A DNA stretch of 64,000 nucleotides from Lentzea jiangxiensis. GTDB taxonomy: Bacteria > Actinomycetota > Actinomycetes > Mycobacteriales > Pseudonocardiaceae. The stretch is taken from contig NZ_FNIX01000002.1 of assembly GCF_900104175.1 (NCBI RefSeq), forward strand, positions 558,001-622,000. The letters are read 5' to 3'. The notes under the pieces were generated by a model. The model saw only the letters and a list, made by a program, of their open reading frames with translations, made no database searches and had not been told where the DNA came from. A program made the position numbers and the translations under genes. Shown here piece after piece: positions 1-8,643 of the stretch; the first letter of the stretch is position 1; each line of letters begins with the position of its first letter.

Positions 1-1714
<1,714 letters not shown>

Positions 1715-1715
1715 C

Positions 1716-1729
1716 TAGAACACGTTCCT
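1716..1729. promoter_or_regulatory. KstR-type operator, fadA5 side
   Basis: This 14-bp site matches 13 of 14 defined positions of the mycobacterial KstR consensus TNNAACNNGTTNNA; the last base is T instead of A. It lies 22 bp upstream of the fadA5 start and 76 bp from its partner box. KstR is a TetR-family repressor released by a steroid-CoA metabolite; binding here is inferred. Confidence 0.75.
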
Positions 1730-1791
1730 GCGTTTCTCCAGATTGGCCGCATGGGGGCTTCAACACAAGTCGCAAGCGTGTTTGAATCGGA

Positions 1792-1805
1792 TAGAACGCG
1801 TTCCA
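1792..1805. promoter_or_regulatory. KstR-type operator, cyp125 side
   Basis: A perfect match to TNNAACNNGTTNNA (half-sites AAC and GTT, flanking T and A). It ends 14 bp before the cyp125 GTG and three bases before its AAGGAGG, so a bound repressor would block transcription of cyp125. Its presence inside the longest open frame argues for the downstream GTG as the true start. Confidence 0.85.
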
Positions 1806-1819
1806 CCAAGGAGGTGCCT

Positions 1820-3046
1820 GTGGGCAAGCCCCGCATCCCGGAAGGCTTCGACTTCACCGACCCGGACATGTACGCGACCCGGCTGCCGTTCGAGGAGTTC
1901 GCCGAACTGCGCCAGACCGCGCCGATCTGGTGGAACTCCAAACCGCTGGGCCAGGGCGGGTTCCCCGACGAGGGCTACTGGGTGGTGACCAAGCACCGCG
2001 ACGTCAAGGAGATCTCGCGCAACAGCGAGCTCTTCTCCAGCAGGGAGAACACGGCGATCATCCGGTTCCGGGACGACATGCCGCGCGACAACATCGAGAT
2101 GCAGCGGCTGCTCCTGCTGAACATGGACCCGCCCACGCACACCAAGCAGCGCGGCATCGTCTCGCGCGGGTTCACGCCCAAGGCGGTCAACAGCCTGCGC
2201 GACGCCCTGACCGAACGCGCCGGACGCATCGTGTCCGAGGCGCTGGAGAAGGGCAGCGGGGACTTCGTCACCGACGTGGCGTGCGAACTGCCCCTGCAGG
2301 CGATCGCCGAGCTGATCGGGATCCCGCAGGAGGACCGGCGCAAGATCTTCGACTGGTCCAACCAGATGATCGCCTACGACGATCCCGAGTTCGAGATCGA
2401 ACCGCTCGCCGCCGCCACCGAGCTCCTCGGCTACTCGTGGACGATGGCGGAGGACCGGCGCAGGTGCCCGCGGTCCGACATCGTCACCAAGCTCGTCCAG
2501 GCCGATGTGGACGGTGCCGGCCTCGCCTCGGAGGAGTTCGGCTTCTTCGTGCTGCTGCTGGCCGTCGCCGGCAACGAGACCACCCGCAACGCGATCACGC
2601 ACGGCATGAAGGCGTTCTTCGACCACCCCGAGCAGTGGGAGCTGTTCAAGGACTCCAGGCCCGCCACCGCCGGGGACGAGATCGTCCGGTGGGCCACGCC
2701 GGTCGTGTCGTTCCAGCGCACCGCGATGGCCGACACCGAGCTCGGCGGCGTCGAGATCAAGCAGGGCCAGCGGCTCGGCATGTTCTACTCGTCGGCCAAC
2801 TTCGACGAGGAGGTCTTCGCCGAGCCGGAGAAGTTCGACATCCTCCGCGACCCCAACCCCCACCTCGGGTTCGGCGGCAGCGGCGCGCACTTCTGCATCG
2901 GCGCCAACCTGGCCCGGCTGGAGATCGACCTGATCTTCAACGCCATCGCCGACGCCATGCCGAACATCAGGCAGGTGGCCGAGCCGCGGCGGCTGCGGTC
3001 CGGGTGGCTCAACGGCATCAAGGAGTTCCGGGTCCAGTACGCGTGA
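1820..3046 (+). CDS. cyp125: Cytochrome P450, CYP125-like steroid C26-monooxygenase
   Basis: Likely oxidises C26 of cholesterol or cholestenone to the alcohol, aldehyde and acid, the entry step of side-chain degradation. P450 hallmarks are visible: the I-helix AVAGNETTRNA, the ExxR helix (DEIVRW) and the heme loop FGGSGAHFCIG with Cys at about residue 359. The length of 408 aa is normal for the family. The start is GTG 1820 because AAGGAGG lies five bases upstream (1808-1814). A longer frame from 1751 would put a KstR box inside the coding sequence. Similarity to M. tuberculosis CYP125 is strong throughout. A stem-loop terminator follows directly. Confidence 0.92.
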   Translation: MGKPRIPEGFDFTDPDMYATRLPFEEFAELRQTAPIWWNSKPLGQGGFPDEGYWVVTKHRDVKEISRNSELFSSRENTAIIRFRDDMPRDNIEMQRLLLLNMDPPTHTKQRGIVSRGFTPKAVNSLRDALTERAGRIVSEALEKGSGDFVTDVACELPLQAIAELIGIPQEDRRKIFDWSNQMIAYDDPEFEIEPLAAATELLGYSWTMAEDRRRCPRSDIVTKLVQADVDGAGLASEEFGFFVLLLAVAGNETTRNAITHGMKAFFDHPEQWELFKDSRPATAGDEIVRWATPVVSFQRTAMADTELGGVEIKQGQRLGMFYSSANFDEEVFAEPEKFDILRDPNPHLGFGGSGAHFCIGANLARLEIDLIFNAIADAMPNIRQVAEPRRLRSGWLNGIKEFRVQYA

Positions 3047-3054
3047 GAGACGAC

Positions 3055-3088
3055 CGAGGCCCCTCCACCGGCGGATGGAGGGGCCTCG
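3055..3088. terminator. Bidirectional terminator between cyp125 and the KSI-like gene
   Basis: Perfect 13-bp stem (CGAGGCCCCTCCA and its complement) with an 8-base loop, nine bases after the cyp125 stop and 12 bases before the stop of the convergent gene. There is no T tract, which is common in high-GC actinobacteria. Confidence 0.8.
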
Positions 3089-3100
3089 TGCTGTGACGGG

Positions 3101-3541
3101 TCAGGGTTCGACGCGGAACGTGGCCATCGCGCGTTCGGTCTCCCAGAACGCGCGCACCGACCTGATCAGGCCGTCCTCGCCCACGTTGTAGACGAACACG
3201 CCCTCGGTGTCGACGCGTGCGCCACCGGGCAGGAACGCGCTGATGGTGCCGACGTTCGCGCATTCGGAACCCGCCGCGAACGAGTCGTGCACCGCGAACT
3301 CGAAGCGCTCCACGTTGGCGATCGCGAGGTCCCAGAACGCCGCGATGGCCTCCTTGCCGTGGTGGCCCTTGCCCTCCTCGTCGAACATCGAGGGACCCAC
3401 CGGGTCCTCGACGACGGCGTCCTCGGCGAACAGGGCGAGCCACTCGTTCTTGGCGCCGCGCGTCACGCAGTCCATCGAACGCCACGAGGCCACGCGGGCG
3501 GGCGTTTCGGCCTTGGAGGCCGTCCAGGTCACCGCGGTCAT
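3101..3541 (-). CDS. NTF2-fold, ketosteroid-isomerase-like protein
   Basis: The 146-residue protein has the SnoaL/NTF2-like pattern. Its segment FAEDAVVEDPVG (about residues 38-49) closely matches FADDATVEDPVG of classical bacterial ketosteroid delta5-isomerase, which carries the catalytic base Asp. It is followed by HGKEAIAAFW, like the HG.E.I.AFY of that family. By-eye alignment places Ser22 at the oxyanion Tyr and Gly at the second oxyanion Asp, so those two residues seem not to be conserved. It is the last gene of the DUF35-ltp4-ltp3-LLM operon and overlaps the previous gene by ATGA. Candidate roles are steroid double-bond isomerase, hydratase or binding protein; a generic SnoaL-like function remains possible. 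Confidence 0.8.
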   Translation of the reverse strand: MTAVTWTASKAETPARVASWRSMDCVTRGAKNEWLALFAEDAVVEDPVGPSMFDEEGKGHHGKEAIAAFWDLAIANVERFEFAVHDSFAAGSECANVGTISAFLPGGARVDTEGVFVYNVGEDGLIRSVRAFWETERAMATFRVEP

Positions 3542-4398
3542 GCGAACTCTCCGATCACCTCGTCGGCGAAGCGCCGAAGTCCGTCCTTCTTGGCCTGGAG
3601 GCTGCCGTCGAAACCGACGCCGTAGAACAGCCAGGGCACCACGATCGTGTCGGTCACGCCGATCCCGGCGAGCTGCCGGTAGCCGTCGAGGCCGAAGCGG
3701 TCGACGCACACGGCCTGGACCTCGAACGGGCGCTCGAAGGCGCCGAGGTCGGTCAGGTCGGCGATGACCTGCTCCAGATCGGCGAACTTGATCATCGCCG
3801 ACGTCCAGCCGTCGCCGGCGCGGGCGGCGCGCTTCAACGCCGCGGGGGAGTGGCCACCGACGTAGAACGGCACCGGCTCGGTGGGGGCCGGCGACATCTG
3901 CAGGCGGTCGAAGTCGAAGTAGTCGCCGTGGTACTCGACCATTCCGCCGCCCAGCACCAGTTTCAGGACGTCGATCATCTCGTCGACGCGCGGCCCGCGG
4001 TTGCGGTACGGGACGCCGCACCACTCGAACTCCTCGGGCGACCAGCCGAGGCCCACGCCGAGGCCGAAGCGGTTGCCGGTCAGGTGCGCGACCGAGCCGA
4101 CCTGGCGGGCGAGCAGCAGCGGGTTGCGGGAGCCGAGCTTGAGGACCTGCGTGTAGAAGCGGATGCGCGACGTCACGGCACCCATCGCGGCGGCCGCGAC
4201 GAACGGGTCCACCCACGGGGTGTCGGCGTTCCACATCCGGGAGCCGTCCGGGGTGTACGGGTAGTCCGCGGACACCTTCTCCGAGAAGAACAGGGAGTCC
4301 GGGAGCGCGATCGACGAGTAGCCGCACTCCTCGGCGCACCGGGCGAGCTCGGTCAGCTGGTCGAGCGGGCTCATGGCGATGCCGACGGTGAACTTCAT
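3538..4398 (-). CDS. LLM-class, probably F420-dependent oxidoreductase (sterol operon)
   Basis: The 286-residue protein has the luciferase-like monooxygenase TIM-barrel signature: an N-terminal strand MKFTVGIAMS, then LGSRNPLLLARQVGSVAHLTG and GLGVGLGWSPEEFEW. Family members use F420 or FMN with an NAD(P)H or F420H2 donor. The substrate is not evident. It overlaps ltp3 upstream and the KSI-like gene downstream by 4 bp each, indicating translational coupling and a shared steroid-related job. It is a different subfamily from the Rv3520c-like enzyme at 7590. Cofactor F420 rather than FMN is inferred from actinobacterial precedent. Confidence 0.82.
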   Translation of the reverse strand: MKFTVGIAMSPLDQLTELARCAEECGYSSIALPDSLFFSEKVSADYPYTPDGSRMWNADTPWVDPFVAAAAMGAVTSRIRFYTQVLKLGSRNPLLLARQVGSVAHLTGNRFGLGVGLGWSPEEFEWCGVPYRNRGPRVDEMIDVLKLVLGGGMVEYHGDYFDFDRLQMSPAPTEPVPFYVGGHSPAALKRAARAGDGWTSAMIKFADLEQVIADLTDLGAFERPFEVQAVCVDRFGLDGYRQLAGIGVTDTIVVPWLFYGVGFDGSLQAKKDGLRRFADEVIGEFA

Positions 4399-5540
4399 GG
4401 CTTCTCCGATCCGACCACCCACATGGCGAAGAACTGCGACCCGCCGCCGTACGCGTGGCCCAGCGCGACCCGGGCGCCGTCGACCTGGTGCTCTCCCGCG
4501 GTGCCCATGACCTGCATGGCGGCCTCGGCGAAGCGCAGGAGCCCGGACGCGCCGATCGGGTTCGAGGACAGCACGCCCCCGCTCGGGTTCACCGGCAGCA
4601 GCCCGCCGATCTCGGTCTGGCCCGCCTCGGTGAGCTTCCAGCCCTGACCGACGTCGGTGAAGCCGAGGTTTTCGAGCCACATCGGCTCGAACCACGAGAA
4701 CGGGACGTAGATCTCGGCGGCGTCCACCTGGGACAGCGGGTCGGTGATGCCCGCCTGCTTCCACAGCGCGCTCGCCGCGTCCCTGCCCGCCTGCGGGTTG
4801 ACCTGGTCGCGGCCGGCGAACGTCGTCGGCTCCGTGCGCATCGCGGTCGCGCGGATCCAGGCGGCACGCCCCGACGTGGGTTCGGAGGAGATGACCACGG
4901 CACAGGCGCCGTCCGAGGACGGGCAGGTCTCGTCGTAGCGGATCGGGTCCCACAGCATCGTGGACGCCCGCACCGACTCGACGGTGATGTCCGGCTGCTT
5001 CAGGTGGGCGTAGGGGTTCTTGGCGCCGTTGCGGCGATCCTTGGCGGCGACCATCGCGCCGACGTGCTCGGGAGCGCCCGCACGGCGGATGTAGGAGCGG
5101 ACGTGCGGGGCGAAGTAGCCGCCCGCGCCCGCGTGGACGGGCATGGTGAACGGCGTCGGCACCGACAGGGCCCACATCGCGTTCGACTCCGACTGCTTCT
5201 CGAAGGCCACGGCCAGCACCCGGTCATGCACACCGGACTGGACGAGGCTCGCGGCCACGTTGCCGGTGCTGCCGCCGACCGAACCCGCGGTGTGCACGCG
5301 CAGCAACGGTTTCCCGACGGCGCCCAGCGCGTCGGCCAGGAACAGCTCGGGCATCATCACGCCTTCGAAGAGGTCCGGCGCCTTGCCGAGGACCACGGCG
5401 TCGATGTCCGGCCAGTCGACCCCGGCGTCGGCCATCGCGCGGTCGACGGCCTCGCGGCACAGGCCCGCCATCGACACGTCGAGGCGCTTGGCGGCGTGGT
5501 GCGTCTGGCCGGTGCCGACCACTGCTGCCGGTCGCATCAC
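4395..5540 (-). CDS. ltp3: Ltp3-like thiolase-fold lipid-transfer protein / steroid-CoA aldolase subunit
   Basis: The 381-residue SCP-x/thiolase-like protein resembles M. tuberculosis Rv3523 (Ltp3) nearly end to end, with segments such as VVLGKAPDLFEGVMMPELF, AGRDQVNPQAGRDAA and VNPSGGVLSSNPIGASGL. The last two are typical of thiolase-fold proteins that lack true thiolase chemistry. In Rhodococcus, Ltp3 and Ltp4 are needed to degrade C24-branched sterol side chains, and related Ltp2 with a DUF35 partner is a retro-aldolase. GTG 5540 overlaps the ltp4 stop; ATG 5537 is an equally good start. Cofactor-free aldol cleavage is inferred from family knowledge. Confidence 0.88.
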   Translation of the reverse strand: MMRPAAVVGTGQTHHAAKRLDVSMAGLCREAVDRAMADAGVDWPDIDAVVLGKAPDLFEGVMMPELFLADALGAVGKPLLRVHTAGSVGGSTGNVAASLVQSGVHDRVLAVAFEKQSESNAMWALSVPTPFTMPVHAGAGGYFAPHVRSYIRRAGAPEHVGAMVAAKDRRNGAKNPYAHLKQPDITVESVRASTMLWDPIRYDETCPSSDGACAVVISSEPTSGRAAWIRATAMRTEPTTFAGRDQVNPQAGRDAASALWKQAGITDPLSQVDAAEIYVPFSWFEPMWLENLGFTDVGQGWKLTEAGQTEIGGLLPVNPSGGVLSSNPIGASGLLRFAEAAMQVMGTAGEHQVDGARVALGHAYGGGSQFFAMWVVGSEKP

Positions 5541-6592
5541 TCACGCCCTTCCATCACGCAGACGAGGTTCTGTTGCAGGAGAGGCCCGCTGGTGGCGTGG
5601 CCGAGGACCTTCGACGCGGTGCCGTCGTGGACGCGCCTCGCGGCCTCGCCGATCCGCGCGAGACCGGCCGAGAACATCGGATTGCCGGCCAGCACGCCCC
5701 CGGACGGGTTCACGCCGACGTCGTCGCCGAGCCCGAGGGCTTGGCGCAGCAGGATCTCCTGGTGGGTGAACGGCGCGTGCAGCTCCGCGACCTCGACGCC
5801 GTCCGCCCCCGCGGCCTTGCCCGCGGCCACGGCGGACGGGGAGGTCGTGAGGTCGCGCGTGCCGAACGACGGCGAGTCGGTCCGGTGCTCGAACCCGGTG
5901 ATCCACGCCGGGCGCTCGCACAGTTCCCGTGCCCGGTCACCCGCCGCCAGCACGATCGTCGCGGCACCGTCGGTGATCGGCGCGCAGTCGTGGCGGCGCA
6001 GGGGCTCCGCGACGTACGGCAGGTCGAGCAGCTCGTCGGCGGAGACCGTCCCGGACAGCTGCGCCAGCGGGTTGGACAGGGCGGCGGCCCGGCTCCGCGC
6101 GGCCACGGCGGCCATCGACCGCTCGTCCCAGAGCCCCGCCTCGATGCCCATCCGGGCCTGGATCCCGGCGAGGCCGAGCGTGTCCGGCCACAGTGGAGTG
6201 ACGAGGTAGGGGTCGAGCTGCATCGCGAGGACGCGGCGCAGCTGACCGGCCGACGACTTGCCGAAGCCGTAGACGAGAGCGGTGTCGACCTCGCCGCACA
6301 GCAGCTTCACCCAGGCCTCGTAGAGCGCCCAGGCGGCGTCCATCTCGACGTGCGACTCGGCGATCGGGGGGAAGGCGCCGATCGCGTCGACCGCCGAGAC
6401 GAACGAGAACGCGCGCCCCGCCAGGTAGTCCGAGGAGCCCGAGCACCAGAAGCCGATGTCGGCCTTGGTGAGCCCGAGGCCGCCGAGGACCTCGTGGAAG
6501 ATCGGCACCAGCATCTCGACGCCGTTGGTGGTGCCGTCGGTCTCGCGCACGCAGGGCGTCTGCGCGAAGCCGACTACCGCGATGTCACGCAC
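5537..6592 (-). CDS. ltp4: Ltp4-like thiolase-fold lipid-transfer protein / steroid-CoA aldolase subunit
   Basis: This 351-residue thiolase-like protein is second in the operon and resembles Rv3522 (Ltp4). It carries GVNPSGGVLAGNPMFSAGL near the C-terminus and AELHAPFTHQE in the position where acetyl-CoA acetyltransferase relatives have their conserved acidic segment. There is no canonical thiolase Cys-Gly-Ser motif, consistent with lyase or transfer rather than thiolysis. It overlaps ltp3 by 4 bp and follows the DUF35 gene by 7 bp. Probable partner of DUF35 and Ltp3 in aldol cleavage of C24-branched sterol-CoA; the exact complex is not known. Confidence 0.86.
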   Translation of the reverse strand: MRDIAVVGFAQTPCVRETDGTTNGVEMLVPIFHEVLGGLGLTKADIGFWCSGSSDYLAGRAFSFVSAVDAIGAFPPIAESHVEMDAAWALYEAWVKLLCGEVDTALVYGFGKSSAGQLRRVLAMQLDPYLVTPLWPDTLGLAGIQARMGIEAGLWDERSMAAVAARSRAAALSNPLAQLSGTVSADELLDLPYVAEPLRRHDCAPITDGAATIVLAAGDRARELCERPAWITGFEHRTDSPSFGTRDLTTSPSAVAAGKAAGADGVEVAELHAPFTHQEILLRQALGLGDDVGVNPSGGVLAGNPMFSAGLARIGEAARRVHDGTASKVLGHATSGPLLQQNLVCVMEGRE

Positions 6593-6599
6593 GTGAGCC

Positions 6600-7544
6600 T
6601 CACAGGTGCTGGGAGTAGGAGTCGAACGGGGCGTCCGGTTCGCCGGAGGGCTTGAAGTGGTCGATGTTCTGCATCGTCGGACCCCACTCCTCGCGCGGCT
6701 TCCACACCGCCTCCACCCGCATGCCCATCCGCACGTCCTCCGGCGCGACGCCGAGCAGCAGGTGCAGGAACGGGATGTCCGCGCCGTCGAGCAGCACGTA
6801 CGCCGAGACGTACGGCGGCGGGATGCGCTGACCGAGGAACGGCACGTTGACCACGCAGAACGTGGTGATGGTGCCGCGGTCGGCCAGGTCGACCTGGTCC
6901 GTCGTCGGCACGCCGTCGGTCGGGCAGGCGGGCCGCGGCGGGAAGTAGACCTTCTCGCACTCCGGGCAGCGCTGCGCGATCAGGCGGCCCTCCATGAGCC
7001 CGCGCAGGAACGGGTCTTCGGTCGGTGACGCCGAATGCGTGTAGTGGAGGTTCACCGGCGTGGTGACCATCGTGACGTCGTCGGCCTCGGCCGGCGGGTC
7101 GGCGGGGGCGTCGGAGATCTCGAAGCACTCGATGTCGGTGATGGCGCCGACGCGGTCGCCGCGCCACCTCGCCCGCACGCGTGCTCCTGTGGAGATCCCT
7201 TCCGGAGAACCGGCGTCGACGGCGTGCAGCAGCGAGGTGTCCGCTCCGTCGAGCTGGATCAACGCCCACGCGAACGGCCGGTCGAGCGGCTGGCCCTCCA
7301 GGGGTTCGGGGGTCCACGACCAGCCGCGCACGACGCCGGTCGCCGCCACCTCCACGAACTCCGACAGGCGTTCGGCGGTCACGGGGTCGTACTCCAGCGG
7401 TGGTACGTGCACGCGTCCGTCGCTGCCGCGGATCCCGGTCACCCTGCGGCGGCGCAGATCGGAGAGGAACCGGCCCAGCGTCGGGCCGAGGGAGCGCGTG
7501 TAGTCGAAGCCAACGTCGAGCGGAGCACTCAGCGGCCGAGTCAC
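6600..7544 (-). CDS. Tandem OB-fold DUF35-type protein, Rv3521-like aldolase partner
   Basis: The 314-residue protein is built from two related halves. The C-terminal half carries a rubredoxin-like zinc ribbon (CPECEKVYFPPRPACPTDG, three Cys visible) followed by an OB-fold region (ITTFCVVNVPFLGQ). The N-terminal half has an OB-like stretch without zinc ligands. DUF35 proteins, such as ChsH2 and Sal2, pair with thiolase-fold Ltp proteins to form steroid-CoA aldolases. It leads the ltp4-ltp3 operon, matching Rv3521-Rv3522-Rv3523 in M. tuberculosis. The GTG 7544 start has no good ribosome site and lies 9 bp from a KstR box, so a leaderless message is possible. Confidence 0.86.
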   Translation of the reverse strand: MTRPLSAPLDVGFDYTRSLGPTLGRFLSDLRRRRVTGIRGSDGRVHVPPLEYDPVTAERLSEFVEVAATGVVRGWSWTPEPLEGQPLDRPFAWALIQLDGADTSLLHAVDAGSPEGISTGARVRARWRGDRVGAITDIECFEISDAPADPPAEADDVTMVTTPVNLHYTHSASPTEDPFLRGLMEGRLIAQRCPECEKVYFPPRPACPTDGVPTTDQVDLADRGTITTFCVVNVPFLGQRIPPPYVSAYVLLDGADIPFLHLLLGVAPEDVRMGMRVEAVWKPREEWGPTMQNIDHFKPSGEPDAPFDSYSQHL

Positions 7545-7553
7545 AGATCAAAG

Positions 7554-7567
7554 TGAAACAGGTTCTC
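7554..7567. promoter_or_regulatory. KstR-type operator between the ltp operon and Rv3520c-like gene
   Basis: Matches 13 of 14 positions of TNNAACNNGTTNNA (last base C). It sits in a 45-bp divergent gap, 9 bp from the leftward GTG and 22 bp from the rightward ATG, so one site could control both operons. Confidence 0.75.
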
Positions 7568-7589
7568 GAAATGGTGGCAAGATGAGTGC

Positions 7590-8618
7590 ATGAAGCTCGG
7601 TCTGCAGCTCGGGTACTGGGGCGCCGGTCCGCCTCGGAACGCCGCCGAACTCGTGGCGGCGGCGGAGGAGTTCGGCTTCGACGCGGTGTTCGCCGCCGAG
7701 GCGTGGGGCTCGGACGCCTTCACGCCGTTGGCGTGGTGGGGATCGGAGACGCGGCGGGTGCGGCTGGGCACGTCCGTCGTGCAGATGTCGGCCCGCACGC
7801 CGGCGGCCTGCGCGATGCAGGCGCTGACGCTCGACCACCTGTCGGGTGGCCGGTTCGTGCTGGGCCTCGGCGTGTCCGGGCCGCAGGTGGTGGAGGGCTG
7901 GTACGGCAGGCCGTTCGCGAAACCCCTTGCGAGGACCAGGGAGTACGTGTCGATCCTGCGGCAGGTGATGGCGCGGGCGGCGCCGGTGGTCAACGACGGC
8001 CCGCACTACCCGTTGCCCTACCGGGGTCCCGGCTCGCTCGGCCTGGGCAAACCGCTGAAGCCGATCACCCACCCGCTGCGCGCCGACCTGCCGATCTGGC
8101 TCGGTGCGGAGGGTCCGAAGAACGTCGCGCTGGCGGCGGAGATCGCGGACGGGTGGCTCGCGATCTACTACGCGCCCCGGCTCGCCGGCATGTACGACGA
8201 GTGGCTCGCCGACGGGTTCGCGAAATCCGGCCGGAGCAGGGAGGACTTCGAGGTCGCGGCCACCTGCCAGGTCGTCGTGACGGACGACCCGGCGGCCGTC
8301 AGGGCGGTGCTGAAGCCGTTCGTCGCCCTCTACGTCGGCGGGATGGGCGCCCCCGGCATGAACTTCCACGCCGAGGTCTTCACCCGCATGGGATACGGCG
8401 AGGTCGTGCGGGACGTCGGCAGGCTCTTCCAGGCGGGCCGCAAGGAGGCGGCGGCGCGGGCCGTGCCGGATGAGCTCGTGGCCGAGATCAGCATCGTCGG
8501 GACGGCGGAACACGTCCGGGCGGAGATCGGCAGGTGGGAGAAGGCAGGCGTCACGATGCTGCTCGTCGGATGTCGTGACGTCGCCTCGATGAAGGCCGTC
8601 GCGGAGGCTTGTCAGTAA
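7590..8618 (+). CDS. F420-dependent LLM oxidoreductase, Rv3520c-like
   Basis: The 342-residue luciferase-like enzyme resembles M. tuberculosis Rv3520c, sharing MKLGLQLGYWGA, EAWGSDAFTPLAWWG, LTLDHLSGGRFVLGLGVSGP and a KPITHPLRADLPIWLGAEGP core. Rv3520c belongs to the same sterol gene block next to ltp3/ltp4. The reaction in sterol catabolism is not established; F420-linked hydride transfer to a steroid intermediate is the usual suggestion. It is divergent from the DUF35 operon across a shared KstR box. Only a weak ribosome site precedes ATG 7590. Confidence 0.88.
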   Translation: MKLGLQLGYWGAGPPRNAAELVAAAEEFGFDAVFAAEAWGSDAFTPLAWWGSETRRVRLGTSVVQMSARTPAACAMQALTLDHLSGGRFVLGLGVSGPQVVEGWYGRPFAKPLARTREYVSILRQVMARAAPVVNDGPHYPLPYRGPGSLGLGKPLKPITHPLRADLPIWLGAEGPKNVALAAEIADGWLAIYYAPRLAGMYDEWLADGFAKSGRSREDFEVAATCQVVVTDDPAAVRAVLKPFVALYVGGMGAPGMNFHAEVFTRMGYGEVVRDVGRLFQAGRKEAAARAVPDELVAEISIVGTAEHVRAEIGRWEKAGVTMLLVGCRDVASMKAVAEACQ

Positions 8619-8619
8619 G

Positions 8620-8637
8620 TGAAACGCGTTCTACTTT
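8620..8637 (+). promoter_or_regulatory. KstR operator overlapping a -10 element; leaderless promoter
   Basis: Bases 8620-8633 match TNNAACNNGTTNNA perfectly. The overlapping hexamer TACTTT (8632-8637) is a plausible -10 and ends six bases before GTG 8644, putting the expected transcript start on the start codon. The same GTTCTACTTT string occurs at two other KstR boxes in this window. Confidence 0.75.
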
Positions 8638-8643
8638 GAGGGT

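Noticed and set aside
1751..1819. ATG 1751 as start of cyp125
   Set aside because: It would encode 23 extra residues over a perfect KstR box and has no ribosome site; GTG 1820 has AAGGAGG at ideal distance.
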